A stretch of 64,000 bases of DNA from an uncultured Cohaesibacter sp. (GCF_963676485.1 NZ_OY781114.1:4604501-4668500); one strand, 5' to 3'. Positions 45,057 through 55,644 are shown, counted from the stretch's first letter. Made by a program: numbers and translations. The notes: generated by a model from the sequence alone, not told the origin.

Positions 45057-46199
45057 TCAGTCTGCCAAAGCCTGATCGAGAATGCGCTTGCATTCGAGCA
45101 GTTCGAAAAGGGTCGACTGCAGACGTCTTATTTCATCGCGGGATAAGGACTGATGCGTCATCGTAGCCAAATCCTGTTCAGAAGCCTCTGTTCTCCCCCC
45201 AATAAAGCGCGAGAAAAAGCCGGATTTCTGCTCTTCTTGCAACGCGTGTAAACGCGCTTCCTCGATAGACAAGCTCGCACTTCTTCCTCCTTGAAGAAAT
45301 TGCGGGTCGCCTGACCGAAGATCCGGGGGCAATGGCTGATTGTCTTCGGAGAGATTTTGATCATGCCTCATGGCGTGTGACGGCTGCGACGCCGCCTGCC
45401 CCTGAATTCCGTTGGGTGCTGCGTTGCCGCCATAGGCAGGGTCTTGAGGAGCGCTTGCTCCACCATTGCCTTGTGCATGTTTGATTGCTTGGGGAGCGAC
45501 AGGCTGAGGAGCATCAGTCATCGTGGGATGCGCTGCCGTGTGGCCCTGACCGGTAACATCAAAATTCACATCGCCCACGTGAGCGCGTGGCGCTGCCTCA
45601 GGGGCTGGAACTGGCGATGGCGCAGGGGCAGACTGAGCAAAGGGTTGGCCCACTTGCTGAGGGGGCATCTGATGGTCGGTTGGAGCAGCATATGCATTCT
45701 GATGAGAAGGCTGGGCCTTAGGGGCTTGAACCGGCGTGGGTGCAAGATTTTGTGTCGGAATGCGGGTTTCAGTATGGGGCTGTTGATACACGTCCTGAAC
45801 CGGTCGAGCACTATTCCGCTCCACCGAAGCAGATGCTCTGGTGGCTTCCTGAGAAGGTGAAGCAGGTGCGCTGGGCTCTTGTGACGGAGTACCATTCTGC
45901 TGTGTATCTTCTTCAGCAGATTCGTTGACGGTATCAATGACATGGCGCACCCCCTGCTCTTTGAGGATTTTTTGCACGCCCTTGATGGTATAGCCCTCAT
46001 CATAAAGCAGATGGCGAATACCACGAAGCAGGTCAATGTCATCAGGGCGGTAGTATCTACGTCCACCACCGCGTTTCATGGGTTTTATCTGGGAAAAACG
46101 CGTTTCCCAAAAGCGCAAGACATGCTGAGGCAAGTCGAGGTCTTGCGCAACCTCGCTAATTGTTCTGAAAGCATCAGCACTCTTTCGCAAGACACCCAC
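45057..46199 (-). CDS. MerR-family regulator with long Pro/Gln/Ala-rich tail
   Basis: The 380-residue protein has an N-terminal MerR winged helix ([53 protein letters not shown]). A roughly 220-residue low-complexity segment follows, rich in Pro, Gln, Ala and Ser, then a helical C-terminus ending [17 protein letters not shown]. Such MerR proteins sit downstream of ihfA in most Hyphomicrobiales. No effector domain is recognisable. ihfA lies 142 bp upstream on the same strand. Confidence 0.88.
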   Translation of the reverse strand: MGVLRKSADAFRTISEVAQDLDLPQHVLRFWETRFSQIKPMKRGGGRRYYRPDDIDLLRGIRHLLYDEGYTIKGVQKILKEQGVRHVIDTVNESAEEDTQQNGTPSQEPSAPASPSQEATRASASVERNSARPVQDVYQQPHTETRIPTQNLAPTPVQAPKAQPSHQNAYAAPTDHQMPPQQVGQPFAQSAPAPSPVPAPEAAPRAHVGDVNFDVTGQGHTAAHPTMTDAPQPVAPQAIKHAQGNGGASAPQDPAYGGNAAPNGIQGQAASQPSHAMRHDQNLSEDNQPLPPDLRSGDPQFLQGGRSASLSIEEARLHALQEEQKSGFFSRFIGGRTEASEQDLATMTHQSLSRDEIRRLQSTLFELLECKRILDQALAD

Positions 46200-46341
46200 C
46201 TGTCAAAAAACTTCGCCTCGGCCTGAGGAAATGGGCAAACCCTACCCTGCCCGAATGCATTCAAGCATCGAGCCTTTTCCGTCAGCACAGTGCCGAGACG
46301 ACTTTACCCGCTATAGAATTGCTCCCAGAAGAGACGATCCG

Positions 46342-46653
46342 TCAAGATGCCTCGGGAGCCAGAGAGTCGTTGATTTTCTTTTTCAGAACGTTGGATGGCT
46401 TGAAGACCATAACGCGCCTAGGAGAAATCGGGACTTCCTGTCCGGTCTTTGGATTACGCCCAATGCGCTCGTTCTTGTCTCTTACGAAGAAGGTTCCGAA
46501 AGAAGAAAGCTTGACCTGTTGTCCTTCGACAAGACAATTGCTCATTTCATCCAGCACCATCTCGACAAGCTCAGCAGATTCCGTGCGCGACAATCCTACC
46601 TTTTGATAGACTGCTTCGCACAAATCAGCGCGCGTTACCGTTTTGCCCCCCAT
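46342..46653 (-). CDS. ihfA: Integration host factor subunit alpha
   Basis: The 103-residue DNA-bending protein has the HU/IHF fold with [40 protein letters not shown] and the DNA-intercalating arm [20 protein letters not shown]. It forms a heterodimer with IhfB. Position between fabH and the MerR gene is the standard alphaproteobacterial order. Confidence 0.96.
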   Translation of the reverse strand: MGGKTVTRADLCEAVYQKVGLSRTESAELVEMVLDEMSNCLVEGQQVKLSSFGTFFVRDKNERIGRNPKTGQEVPISPRRVMVFKPSNVLKKKINDSLAPEAS

Positions 46654-47017
46654 GTCGCAAACCTCTCTCTGAAAAGATCAATATGACTCATATCGTTAAA
46701 GTAGGGTATTTCCGTAAGTGACTTCCGTCAACTGCAAGACAGCGCATTAATCTGCTCATATTTCGAGCAAATCGAGCCAACCTTGCAGAATCATAAGTCA
46801 AAGCCCCTTTGAAGCAACTGAATATCAAAGCTATCTACAAAAAACCGCCCCTAACATAGTCTAGTTATTGTAAAATTCGCTAATAAGACGTTGTCCCTTA
46901 GTAAAACAAGGACAGAAAGTAAAAAGACAGAAACCAGTCACCCGCGAAAAGCGAGAGACGGAATTATCAACCCAAAGGCTGATAATTCCACGCAAGAAAT
47001 GATGGCATCTATAGAAG
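46654..47017. other. Spacer between fabH and ihfA
   Basis: This 364-bp AT-rich region carries the ihfA promoter. A perfect 10-bp inverted repeat (GGAATTATCA / TGATAATTCC, 46960-46989) lies 28 bp after the fabH stop; it has no adjacent T tract, so it may stabilise or only partly terminate the plsX-fabH transcript. I find no small gene. Confidence 0.5.
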
Positions 47018-47995
47018 TTACCAGCGCAGGAGCGCAGAGCCCCAGGTAAAGCCTCCGCCCATTGCTTCGAGCAAGACGATATCGCCTTTCTTGATCCGTC
47101 CATCTTTAGATGCGGCATCAAGCGCAAGAGGAATCGAGGCCGCTGATGTATTGCCATGCAGATTGACTGTCATCACCACCTTTTCAGGTGCGATATTCAT
47201 TTTTCTGGCGCTGGCATCAATGATACGTTTGTTTGCCTGATGAGGCACAAACCAGTCCAGATCATCAGCAGACAGTCCGGTCGCCTCAAAAGCATCCGTG
47301 ATGACGTCTGTGATCATGCCAACAGCATGCTTGAAGACTTCCTTGCCTTCCATGCGCAAATGACCCGCTGTCTGGGTGGTCGACGGGCCACCATCGACAT
47401 AAAGCTTTTCCTTGTGACGTCCGTCAGAGCGTAGATGGGTAGTCAGAATGCCGCGATCGGAGATTTCGCCTTCCCCCTCTTCGGCCTTCAGGATGACAGC
47501 GCCAGCACCGTCACCAAACAGCACGCAGGTCGTGCGATCCTCAAAATCCAGAATGCGGGAGAAAGTCTCGGCACCAATCACCAGAGCCGTTTTGGCCTTG
47601 CCACAGCGCAGATACATGTCGGCAGTGGAGAGCGCAAAAACAAAGCCCGAACACACAGCCTGCAGATCGAAGGCAGCGCCATGATGAATATCCAGCATAT
47701 TCTGGATAGAGACCGATGTCGCCGGGAAGGTGTTGTCTGGGGTGGCAGTCGCACAAATGATCAGGTCGATTTCCTGAGCGTCAATACCAGCGCTCTTGAT
47801 CGCTTCGACAGCGGCCTTATACCCCAATTCGGAGGTAAATTCGCCATCTTCAGCGATATGACGCTGCTCAATGCCTGTCCTTTGCCGAATCCATTCGTCA
47901 GACGTATCAACGAACTTGGTCAGATCTTCATTTGTTACGATTTTCTTGGGCAGATAGGATCCGGATCCTACAATAACAGACCTTGTGACGCTCAC
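47018..47995 (-). CDS. fabH: Beta-ketoacyl-ACP synthase III
   Basis: The 325-residue enzyme condenses acetyl-CoA with malonyl-ACP to start fatty-acid synthesis. The Cys-His-Asn triad is seen as Cys115 ([12 protein letters not shown]), His252 ([10 protein letters not shown]) and Asn282 ([12 protein letters not shown]). The family GDGAGAVIL glycine loop is present. The gene starts immediately after the plsX stop, so both are co-translated. Confidence 0.97.
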   Translation of the reverse strand: MSVTRSVIVGSGSYLPKKIVTNEDLTKFVDTSDEWIRQRTGIEQRHIAEDGEFTSELGYKAAVEAIKSAGIDAQEIDLIICATATPDNTFPATSVSIQNMLDIHHGAAFDLQAVCSGFVFALSTADMYLRCGKAKTALVIGAETFSRILDFEDRTTCVLFGDGAGAVILKAEEGEGEISDRGILTTHLRSDGRHKEKLYVDGGPSTTQTAGHLRMEGKEVFKHAVGMITDVITDAFEATGLSADDLDWFVPHQANKRIIDASARKMNIAPEKVVMTVNLHGNTSAASIPLALDAASKDGRIKKGDIVLLEAMGGGFTWGSALLRW

Positions 47996-49048
47996 TTATG
48001 CGTTCTCCTCGTCAGGCACTACTCGGTTTTTGTGATAAACAGACAGATCCTGTTCGATTTTTTCGGTCAAACCATTTTTGACCATGTCATAGCCAAGGCT
48101 GATAGCGGACGCGAACCCTTCGCCATCCGTCCCACCGTGGCTTTTGATGACAATGCCATTGAGCCCGAGAAAAACGCCCCCGTTGACCTTGCGCGGATCC
48201 ATTTTCTCACGCAAGCGCCGAAAAGCGGAGCGAGCAAAAAGATAGCCGATCTTGGCCATCAGGGTACGGCTCATGGCTGAATGCAAATATTCAGCCAGCT
48301 GTTTGGCAGTGCCTTCGGCAGTTTTCAGGGCAATATTGCCAGCGAACCCTTCGGTCACGACCACATCCACAGCGCCGGTCCCGAGGTGGTTGCCTTCAAC
48401 AAACCCCTTATATTTGAATTGCGGAAATTCGAAGTCACGCAACATGCGACCGGCTTCCTTGACTTCATCAAGGCCTTTGACATCTTCTTCGCCGATATTG
48501 AGCAGACCGATAGTCGGTTGCTCTATACCAAAAAGGGCACGAGCCATGGCCCCACCCAACAGGGCAAAGTCCACCAGTTGCTGTGCATCAGCGCCTATTG
48601 TGGCGCCGACATCAAGCACGACGCTTTCGCCGCGCAATGTCGGCCAGATAGCCGCAATCGCCGGACGCTCGATATCCGCCATCGTGCGCAGACAGAATTT
48701 GGACATCGCCATCAGCGCCCCAGTGTTGCCCGCAGAAATGCAAACTTGTGACTGTTTGTCACGCGCAGCCTCGATAGACCGCCACATGCTTGATTTTCCA
48801 CGGCCTCGGCGCAAGGCTTGGCTGGGGCGTTCATCCATCTGAATGACCACCTCGCAATGGTGCAACGTGCTGGCTTGCTTCACGCGCGGATACTCATCCA
48901 GCAGGCTTTCCATGATTTCCTGATCACCATATAGATGATAGCGCACGTCTGGATGGCGCACCAATGCAAGGTCTGCACCTTCAAGGATGACAGCGGGGCC
49001 ATTGTCCCCGCCCATGACATCCAGCGAAATGTTAATGACTTCAGACAT
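47996..49048 (-). CDS. plsX: Phosphate acyltransferase PlsX
   Basis: The 350-residue soluble enzyme makes acyl-phosphate from acyl-ACP for the PlsY step of phospholipid synthesis. The N-terminal [55 protein letters not shown] and [18 protein letters not shown] segments are diagnostic. It lies with fabH downstream and a DUF177 gene 176 bp upstream; an rpmF gene, often between these in other bacteria, is absent. Confidence 0.97.
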   Translation of the reverse strand: MSEVINISLDVMGGDNGPAVILEGADLALVRHPDVRYHLYGDQEIMESLLDEYPRVKQASTLHHCEVVIQMDERPSQALRRGRGKSSMWRSIEAARDKQSQVCISAGNTGALMAMSKFCLRTMADIERPAIAAIWPTLRGESVVLDVGATIGADAQQLVDFALLGGAMARALFGIEQPTIGLLNIGEEDVKGLDEVKEAGRMLRDFEFPQFKYKGFVEGNHLGTGAVDVVVTEGFAGNIALKTAEGTAKQLAEYLHSAMSRTLMAKIGYLFARSAFRRLREKMDPRKVNGGVFLGLNGIVIKSHGGTDGEGFASAISLGYDMVKNGLTEKIEQDLSVYHKNRVVPDEENA

Positions 49049-49224
49049 TCCAGATATCTCTATCCCGCCTTCTTCTCAATCCGGACAGTTTGCTTCCGCC
49101 CGGATTTGTTGCTGCCCCACAAGGGCTGCAAGGTTTGGCTCGACTATTATTGTTGATGGGACAATATCCAAATTCTGCCAAGAAACAACCGCCTTATTTG
49201 GAAATCGCCCCCATCAACCCTGCT

Positions 49225-49821
49225 CTACTCGTCTTTTGGCTTAGGTTCTTTAAGAACAGCCAGGGCTGCGAAAGGGTTTTCAGATCCATCAAAAGCGGCT
49301 TTGTCCTCTATATGCCCGGAAAATTCGGCACCGGGCGCTCGGGGATAGTCGTCCAGACTCAGCGCAAAAAACTCCTCGGCATATTGGCCGACATCAATTT
49401 CTTCGCCTTCAAATTCCTCTGGCGGATCTTCTCCTTCAGGATCGATCACCATTTCACTCATCGTAGCATTTTCGATTGCGCGTTTGGCAAATTCTGAACC
49501 TTTTGGAACAAGCGTGATTCTGAAGGGCTCATCAATCTGTTCCACGACGGGCGCGAGCGTTACGACACAGGACTGCGCAACCTCGCCCCTCACATAACCA
49601 TCAATCTGTACGCCACGCTTTTTCCAAGGAGAAACCTTTGCTTCGATGGAAAAGGCGTTCACAGCCAGAACGTCGAGACGTTCGCACAATTCCTTCAGGG
49701 CTTCCTCGTCGGCAGATCCCTTGACCATTTCGCCAAGGCTTTTCAACCGAGCGACATTTATCGGCAGAGAAATCACGGGTGCGCGGGGAGCAACTACGGG
49801 CTCGGAGGATTTTTTCGACAT
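49225..49821 (-). CDS. DUF177/YceD-family protein
   Basis: The 198-residue protein matches the YceD family linked in bacteria to 23S rRNA and L32 biogenesis. Recognisable are VDGYVRGEVAQSCVVTLAP-like text (IDGYVRGEVAQSCVVTLAPV), with its single Cys, and the acidic segment EEIDVGQYAEEFFALSLDDY followed by PRAPG. Its place before plsX is the common genomic position. A second Cys pair for zinc is missing, as usual in alphaproteobacterial members. Confidence 0.88.
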   Translation of the reverse strand: MSKKSSEPVVAPRAPVISLPINVARLKSLGEMVKGSADEEALKELCERLDVLAVNAFSIEAKVSPWKKRGVQIDGYVRGEVAQSCVVTLAPVVEQIDEPFRITLVPKGSEFAKRAIENATMSEMVIDPEGEDPPEEFEGEEIDVGQYAEEFFALSLDDYPRAPGAEFSGHIEDKAAFDGSENPFAALAVLKEPKPKDE

Positions 49822-49971
49822 ATCGGCGTTTACTTCTATAAGGTCGAGCGCAATGAAATACGTTCGATTGAATGTGCTTGGAGCCGTCGCTTAACATCAT
49901 GAACCAGGATGTCCAGATATACGAAATGCTCCGTCCAGGTCCGGCACGAAACCGCTTGCAAACCGGACTAT

Positions 49972-50523
49972 TCAGTCAGCTTGAAAAGGCCCGACTTCGG
50001 GAAAATGCAGCTCACCTTTACTGAAATCTTCTACGGTCTGCAATTTTAATTTTTCTTCACATAAAAGGATATAGCGCGCCAATCCGGCAGCTTCTGGGCA
50101 AACTGTGTTTTCTTCACCGTATATGTTGCGTGAAAGCGCAATTGCAAGAGCCTCTCCGCCTTGCTCTCGCGCCTGATCATACGCTTCGACATGGCCATAG
50201 AAGGACTGAGCCATCTTCTTGATCTTCTTTGGCACTGATAGATCGCCCACGCCCTGCTCCCTCAGAGAATCATCCATATCCTGAAAGAAACGGCCGAAAA
50301 CAGCCTGGGAAAGCTCCCTGTCCTTTGCCGTTTCGCTCTTCATGCGATAGAAAAATACATAGGCGTGCAAGACGATCATCTCAAAGCGGCCCGTGACAGA
50401 ATCTTCGACGGCATAACTGAGATAGAATTCAGGCTGCCTCGCCGCCGCCACGATTTGCCTATAAAGCTCATCGGCGATTTCTTCTCTCTTTTGGGCTTTG
50501 CTTTTGAACAGGTTGAAGATCAT
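49972..50523 (-). CDS. Ubiquinol-cytochrome c chaperone (CBP3/UQCC1) family protein
   Basis: The 183-residue helical protein resembles mitochondrial CBP3/UQCC1, which helps cytochrome b assemble into complex III. Signature regions are ADELYRQIVAAARQPEFYLS, MIVLHAYVFFYRMK, FQDMDDSLREQGVGDLSVPK and FYGHVEAYDQA. The frame begins at 50568, but MIFNLFKSKAQKREEIA at 50523 is the usual family N-terminus. It is divergent from bamE, 301 bp away, the conserved order in the order Hyphomicrobiales. Confidence 0.9.
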   Translation of the reverse strand: MIFNLFKSKAQKREEIADELYRQIVAAARQPEFYLSYAVEDSVTGRFEMIVLHAYVFFYRMKSETAKDRELSQAVFGRFFQDMDDSLREQGVGDLSVPKKIKKMAQSFYGHVEAYDQAREQGGEALAIALSRNIYGEENTVCPEAAGLARYILLCEEKLKLQTVEDFSKGELHFPEVGPFQAD

Positions 50524-50824
50524 CAGGTCATTTCCATTGGCGGTTTTGCGATCGGCGAGATGAAGCATTCTATCAGCGCAAGCAAGTTATCCTTGCAAAT
50601 CGACTGATAGACTGTTTGCACAATGCTTTAAATCACTCTTGAGCATTTCACAATGATTGCATTTTTTGTGTAAACGAGATACCGACTAAAGGAAATATGG
50701 TTGAAAAGTCAGAGATACTTTCGTGTGGTTTGAAATGTATCCCTGTCTGGTTCTGTTGGTGCCGCGCGGGCGATTAGGCCCGCAGCAGTGTGTGGACCAG
50801 TAATTACGAGGAGTAGCACCTTCA

Positions 50825-51322
50825 ATGCGCAATGATCGCCCAGTTTCATATGGCCGCAATACTCATCTGGTTAAGACCCTGCTTTCGCCGGCAAGAGCTG
50901 CAGGAATGGCTGCTTGCCTCTCTACGCTCCTGCTGTCGGGTTGCTTTACTGAAACAACCTCTATTCACGGCTTTGTGCCCTCTGAATATACGCTTGACCA
51001 GATAGTAGAGGGAGCCAGCCGTGAGCAGGTTCTGTTGACTCTGGGCACACCATCCACCACTGCGGATTTCGGCGGCGAGGTATTCTACTATATCTCCCAG
51101 ACGCGCAAACAGCCGGTCGCCTTCATGCGCTCCCGGCCAGTTGATCAAACCGTGGTTGCCGTTTATTTCGACGATGAACAGCGCGTTGCCCGCACGGCCC
51201 GCTATGGCCTCAAAGATGGCAAATTGTTTGACTTCTCCCGCCAGGTTACGCCGACAGGTGGCAAGGACACCCAGTTCCTCAGCCGTCTTGTTGAAGGCAT
51301 CGGCGCAGGCTTTGGCGAATAA
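50825..51322 (+). CDS. bamE: Outer membrane assembly lipoprotein BamE (SmpA/OmlA)
   Basis: The 165-residue lipoprotein of the BAM complex helps insert beta-barrel proteins. It has an unusually long n-region before the lipobox (CLSTLLLSGC, Cys40), then the BamE fold: IVEGASREQVLLTLGTPSTT, FYYISQTRK and VAVYFDDEQRVARTARYGLK. The start at 50825 is preceded by GAGGAG. It stands alone with a terminator at 51353-51384. Confidence 0.92.
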   Translation: MRNDRPVSYGRNTHLVKTLLSPARAAGMAACLSTLLLSGCFTETTSIHGFVPSEYTLDQIVEGASREQVLLTLGTPSTTADFGGEVFYYISQTRKQPVAFMRSRPVDQTVVAVYFDDEQRVARTARYGLKDGKLFDFSRQVTPTGGKDTQFLSRLVEGIGAGFGE

Positions 51323-51352
51323 CACAGCTGAGTTTTTCGCGAGCATCATTGC

Positions 51353-51384
51353 AAAAGGTCTGACTTTGAAAGGTCAGGCCTTTT
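51353..51384 (+). terminator. Terminator of bamE
   Basis: AAAAGGTCTGAC and GTCAGGCCTTTT form a 12-bp stem (one G-T pair) with an 8-nt loop, followed by a T-rich stretch, 30 bp after bamE. The A-rich left arm lets it also act on the convergent thiL transcript. Confidence 0.85.
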
Positions 51385-51423
51385 CTTTTGCCCTCTTGGC
51401 GTTTGCTCTTTTGGGAAGGAACT

Positions 51424-52428
51424 TTAAAAATGCTCGTAGGAGACACCCTTGGAGAGAGGCAATTCTCGCCCGCTCCCATCAAGCAAGCATACGCCCTTGC
51501 CCTTGGCTACGCGCCCAATTCTGCTGATCGGGACATCAAGCGCGGCAGCAGCCTTTAGAATGTCGGCGCGATCTTGTGGCCGCGCGCAGAATAAAAGCTC
51601 ATAATCGTCGCCGCCTGTCAGAGCAACATCTCTGGAAACGGCAGTATCATCCAACATGGCTTGTGCAGACGCGGAGAGTGGCACAGCGGTGTCATCCAGA
51701 TGCAGCGCGCAGTTGGCCGCAGAAGCCATCTTGGCCGCATCTCCCATCAAACCATCTGAAATATCCATGGAAGCTGTTGCAAACTGTCGTATCAGGGAAC
51801 GGCATTGTAGACGCGGTAGGGGCAAAAGGAAGCGATCGATAAGGACATCCCCGTCCTTAGCACCAAAATCTGGATAATCCGCTGGCTCACGACGCAGCAA
51901 CAGCCCCAATGCGCTATCCCCGATGGTGCCAGTGACATAGACATCGTCATCCGGACTGGCATTGCGGCGCAGGATCGTTAGATCTTTGGGCACCTTGCCA
52001 AAGGCGGTGATGGAAAGCGTCAGCCGTTCCGGGCTTTTCACCGTATCACCACCAATCAGAGGGAAGTTGAAGACCTGCTGATCCTCAGAGAGCCCCGCGC
52101 AAAAGCACTTGAGCCAGCTTTCAGTCCAATCCAGGGGCAATCCGAGCCCCAGCAAATAGCCTACCGGCTCCGCCCCTTTGGAGGCGAGATCGGACAGATT
52201 GACCCTCAACGCCTTTTTGGCAATCAGTTCAGGGGCATCGTCGGCAAAGAAATGCACATCGGCAACCAGCATGTCCTTTGTGAGAACGAGCTGATGGTCA
52301 GATTCAAGATTCAGAAAAGCAGCATCGTCACTCAGGCCGAAAGACATATCCGGGTGACACAAAGGCGCAAGATACTGCTTGATCAGCGCGCTTTCGCCAA
52401 GGCGCGGCTGTTCTTTGGCATCAGCCAT
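51424..52428 (-). CDS. thiL: Thiamine-monophosphate kinase
   Basis: The 334-residue PurM-like kinase makes thiamine diphosphate. Motifs include GLSDDAAFL, LVLTKDMLVADVHF, KKALRVNLSDLASKGAEPVG, IGGDTVKSPERLTLSITAFG, MDISDGLMGD and LTGGDDYELLF. The product is the cofactor of the transketolase encoded elsewhere in this window. It is the distal gene of the ribH-nusB-thiL group, 18 bp after nusB. Confidence 0.95.
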   Translation of the reverse strand: MADAKEQPRLGESALIKQYLAPLCHPDMSFGLSDDAAFLNLESDHQLVLTKDMLVADVHFFADDAPELIAKKALRVNLSDLASKGAEPVGYLLGLGLPLDWTESWLKCFCAGLSEDQQVFNFPLIGGDTVKSPERLTLSITAFGKVPKDLTILRRNASPDDDVYVTGTIGDSALGLLLRREPADYPDFGAKDGDVLIDRFLLPLPRLQCRSLIRQFATASMDISDGLMGDAAKMASAANCALHLDDTAVPLSASAQAMLDDTAVSRDVALTGGDDYELLFCARPQDRADILKAAAALDVPISRIGRVAKGKGVCLLDGSGRELPLSKGVSYEHF

Positions 52429-52446
52429 TGAACACTCCCGGAATGC

Positions 52447-52935
52447 TTACTGGGTTTTTGCCTTGACTTCATCCTTGCGGATATTGCGCGCCAAAGCATC
52501 GAGCACGCCGTTGACCATGCGCGGCTCGTCGCCTTCAAAGAAGGCCTTTGCTACATCGATATACTCAGACAAGATCACGGGCGCAGGCACATCCTTGCGG
52601 AACATGATCTCATAAAGACCACAGCGTAAAATGGCACGCATGGTCTGATCGATACGCGCCAAGGGCCAACCCTTTTGCAGGGCGTTATTGACGAGCGGGT
52701 CGAGCGTTCTCTGCTCGCGCACAACACCGCTCACGATATCTCTGAAATAGGCATAATCTGCAGGTAGATAGAGCTCTTCGTCCACTTCTTTACCGAGACG
52801 ATAGAGCTCAAACTCCTGCAAAACTTCGGTCAAAGGTGTCCCACCCACATCCATCTGGTAGAGGGCCTGAACAGCCCCCAGCCTGGCAGAGCCGCGCTTG
52901 TTTGCGGTACGGACAGATTTTTCCTGTTCACTCAT
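52447..52935 (-). CDS. nusB: Transcription antitermination factor NusB
   Basis: The 162-residue all-helical protein binds boxA RNA with NusE to prevent termination in rRNA operons. The core is seen in [20 protein letters not shown], the middle [15 protein letters not shown] and [20 protein letters not shown], and the C-terminal FVNGVLD-like [10 protein letters not shown]. Its start overlaps the ribH stop by four bases (ATGA). Confidence 0.96.
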   Translation of the reverse strand: MSEQEKSVRTANKRGSARLGAVQALYQMDVGGTPLTEVLQEFELYRLGKEVDEELYLPADYAYFRDIVSGVVREQRTLDPLVNNALQKGWPLARIDQTMRAILRCGLYEIMFRKDVPAPVILSEYIDVAKAFFEGDEPRMVNGVLDALARNIRKDEVKAKTQ

Positions 52936-53390
52936 TCTTCTATTCCGAATTTCTCGCGTAGCTCAATCATGGTCAATGCGGCGCGAGCGGCCGCTCCGCC
53001 TTTATCTTTTTCTTCGACACGTGCGCGCGCCCAAGCCTGCTGACTATTTTCGACGGTCTGGATTCCGTTGCCGACTGCAACACAGCCCTCAACCGCCAAA
53101 TTCATGATGGCGCGAGCACTTTCGTTGGCAACGATGTCATAGTGGGTCGTTTCACCACGGATCACGACCCCCAGAACGACATAGCCGTCATAGTCGGAGA
53201 AGCCATCCTCAACGGCTGCCATAGCCATCGACAATGCAGCAGGAATTTCCAGCACGCCGGGAACTGCAACACGCTCGTAGGTCGCGCCAACTTCCTCGAG
53301 TGCTTCAACAGCACCGCGAACGAGTTCATCGGCAAGATCTTCGTAAAACCGGGCCTCGATGATTAGAATATTGGGAATTTCCTTAGTCAT
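52932..53390 (-). CDS. ribH: 6,7-dimethyl-8-ribityllumazine synthase
   Basis: The 152-residue enzyme catalyses the penultimate riboflavin step. Conserved pieces are [51 protein letters not shown] (with the catalytic His in the HYD region) and [11 protein letters not shown]-like [17 protein letters not shown] start at ATG 53390 (MTKEIPN), which has a GGA site; an ATG three codons earlier lacks one. It overlaps nusB. The gene is cut off from ribE/ribD by a FAD oxidoreductase gene. Confidence 0.95.
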   Translation of the reverse strand: MTKEIPNILIIEARFYEDLADELVRGAVEALEEVGATYERVAVPGVLEIPAALSMAMAAVEDGFSDYDGYVVLGVVIRGETTHYDIVANESARAIMNLAVEGCVAVGNGIQTVENSQQAWARARVEEKDKGGAAARAALTMIELREKFGIEE

Positions 53391-53611
53391 GATTTCCATC
53401 CGAAGTCTTGAGACATGGGTCGGCGTAAGCCGAAGGGTTGCTTGTCAAACCATGTCCACTCGCTGTTGTCCAGCACTTTGTGTAAAATTCACTGGTGAAC
53501 ATCGGACCACATGTCTGATGCGTCAAGCCTATATCGTATGGACCTTGATTTTTTTTCGAAAATTGCCGAAAGAGCAAAATAGAGAATGCGGTTTTCCCTG
53601 ACTTGAAGCTA

Positions 53612-54958
53612 TTACAGTGCAGGTCCCAGCACCATGGGCGACCCGTCACTGAATCGCTCGAACCGAAAACGGGAGATGTCATGGGCAGGCTTGTTGCCAA
53701 GCACCAGATCCTTGACAATCATGGCAGCCCCCGGCCCGAAGCCGAATCCATGGCCACTGAAGCCTGTAGCGATCACAAGACCGGGTAGCCTGTCGACACT
53801 ATCAATCAAGGGCACGACATCAGGCAACGCGTCCACCATGCCCGCCCAGGCATCGATGATTTGCGGCGTCCCGACCCCGGGAAACCGGTTTACAAAGGCC
53901 CGAACGGCCTTTTGGACATATTTCGTGTTGGGTTCAGGCTCAAGCACGCGGCATCTTTCAAAGGGCGTCTGTTGATCTTCTGACCATGATCGTTTGGTGG
54001 ACCATGCATCAGGAAAGCCCTTGGGTGCCCATAGATTGAGGGATGTATGGCCCCAACTTTCATTTAGGAGCGGAACAAATTTGAAAAAGCTCGTAAAGGC
54101 ATTCGGGCCAATGAAGAAGTCATTGCCATCGCAAACAGCCAAAGTGTAACCACCATCCTTGCGGCGACGCAGGGCGAAATCTTCATCAGCACTGTTGTGA
54201 TCGGTGAAATTCGGCATCGGAGCCGTTTGCATGGCAGTAAGGCAAACCGATAGCTGCGGGATTTTAACACCGTGATTGCCCGCAAACAGGCGAGACCATG
54301 CTCCGGCGGCCAAAACAACATGGTCGCATTTGATAAGGCCCTGCTCGGTGAAGAGTCCCGTCACCCGCCCGGCTTCAATCTCAAGAGAACGCGCCGCGCA
54401 ATTCTCGACAATTGCGCCCCCTTCCTGATGGGCCAGCCTTGCAATGGCCGGAATGGCCTCCCAAGGCTCTGCACGGGCATCATCCAGCGTGGAAGTGCCA
54501 CCCACCCATTGGTTGTTGGATACACCACCAAAGAGGTTTGAAATCTCTTTGCTGCCAAGCCGCACCGAATTGACGCCATATTTCTCGGCGATTGCCATCC
54601 AGTCTTCCAGCCCCTTCAATTCATCCTGACTGGAAGCGAGATAGTTGATCGGAGTCGTGACAAAACCGGTGGCGCCATTCACCTCGGCATCAGCCTCTTT
54701 CCAGAGCCGCAGTGCCTCCATTGCGATTGGTACTTCGGCCTCATCGCGTTCGTGCTGACGAATCCAGCCCCAGTTGCGGGAGGATTGCTCTCCTGAAATG
54801 CGCCCCTTTTCCAAAACGCAGACTTTCTTGCCAGCGCGCGCCAGATAGAGCGCCGCAAAGATACCCACAACGCCTGCCCCGATAATGGCAACATCGACAG
54901 CTTCAGGCAGCGGATCGGAAAAGAGAATTGGTGTGGTGATGCTGATTTTCTCGACCAT
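53612..54958 (-). CDS. FAD-dependent oxidoreductase (DAO family)
   Basis: The 448-residue flavoenzyme has the dinucleotide site VDVAIIGAGVVGIFAALYLA, then KVCVLEKGRISGEQSSRNWG, VVLAAGAWSRLFAGN and the C-terminal FAD-closing GLVIATGFSGHGFGFGPGA. DAO-family members oxidise amino acids, N-methyl amines or related amines. The SSRNWGWIRQHERDEAEVP segment is shared by a subgroup often annotated as D-amino-acid or opine-type oxidases. It lies between ribH and ribE, 212 bp and 74 bp away, behind a terminator-like hairpin, so it is probably a separate unit inserted into the riboflavin locus. Confidence 0.85.
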   Translation of the reverse strand: MVEKISITTPILFSDPLPEAVDVAIIGAGVVGIFAALYLARAGKKVCVLEKGRISGEQSSRNWGWIRQHERDEAEVPIAMEALRLWKEADAEVNGATGFVTTPINYLASSQDELKGLEDWMAIAEKYGVNSVRLGSKEISNLFGGVSNNQWVGGTSTLDDARAEPWEAIPAIARLAHQEGGAIVENCAARSLEIEAGRVTGLFTEQGLIKCDHVVLAAGAWSRLFAGNHGVKIPQLSVCLTAMQTAPMPNFTDHNSADEDFALRRRKDGGYTLAVCDGNDFFIGPNAFTSFFKFVPLLNESWGHTSLNLWAPKGFPDAWSTKRSWSEDQQTPFERCRVLEPEPNTKYVQKAVRAFVNRFPGVGTPQIIDAWAGMVDALPDVVPLIDSVDRLPGLVIATGFSGHGFGFGPGAAMIVKDLVLGNKPAHDISRFRFERFSDGSPMVLGPAL

Positions 54959-54980
54959 GTTTTTCCCTTATGTGGCGAGA

Positions 54981-55002
54981 AAGGAGCCTTGGCAGGCTCC
55001 TT
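54981..55002 (-). terminator. Hairpin after ribE
   Basis: An 8-bp stem (AAGGAGCC / GGCTCCTT) with a TTGGCA loop lies between ribE and the FAD oxidoreductase gene. On the minus strand it is followed by TTTCTCG, a weak T tract. It likely ends the ribD-ribE transcript. Confidence 0.6.
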
Positions 55003-55032
55003 AATAAGACTCAGCAATCTAATATCAGAATT

Positions 55033-55644
55033 CTAGGAAGGGGTATATTCATTCAATCGTGCGACATAACGAGCCATCATATCCACTTCGAGATTGATCT
55101 TGTCGCCAACCTTCTTTTCTTTCCATGCGGTGTTGGAAAGCGTATGCGGAATAAGGAAGATCGTGAAATCATCGCCGCTCACATCGTTGACAGTAAGCGA
55201 TGTTCCATCAAGGCAGACAGAGCCCTTTGGCGGGATGAAACGCGCCAGTTGCCCGGGCGCCCTGAGCTTGAAGAAAACGCTGTCAGGATGATCTTCCCTT
55301 TCAACGACTTCAGCTACACCATCTACATGCCCAAGCACCAAATGGCCGCCCAGTTCGTCTCCCATTTTGAGGGATCTTTCCAGATTGATCGAAGAGCCTT
55401 CGGTCCAGTGGGACGCATTGGTCAGATCAAGAGTTTCACGAGCGGATTCTACCGAGAAGTAATTGCGGTTTTTGTCCAGAGTACCAGCCTCGACGACTGT
55501 GTGGCATACGCCGTTGCAGGCGATCGACGCACCCAGCGCGATTGTTTCAGGATCAAAATTCGTCGCGATCCTCACCCGCTGCCCTGCAGGAATCGCCTCC
55601 TGCTTGAGCACTTCGCCAACGTCCGTGATAATGCCGGTAAACAT
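55033..55644 (-). CDS. ribE: Riboflavin synthase, alpha subunit type
   Basis: The 203-residue enzyme dismutates two lumazine molecules to riboflavin. The two tandem lumazine-binding barrels are visible: MFTGIITDVGEV, GASIACNGVCHTVVEAG in the first, and GHLVLGHVDGVAEVV, GSVCLDGTSLTVNDV in the second. It follows ribD after 5 bp. Confidence 0.96.
   Translation of the reverse strand: MFTGIITDVGEVLKQEAIPAGQRVRIATNFDPETIALGASIACNGVCHTVVEAGTLDKNRNYFSVESARETLDLTNASHWTEGSSINLERSLKMGDELGGHLVLGHVDGVAEVVEREDHPDSVFFKLRAPGQLARFIPPKGSVCLDGTSLTVNDVSGDDFTIFLIPHTLSNTAWKEKKVGDKINLEVDMMARYVARLNEYTPS

Noticed and set aside
47435-48280. 281-codon frame antisense to fabH and plsX
   Set aside because: Both genes on the opposite strand are certain, and this frame has no family features.
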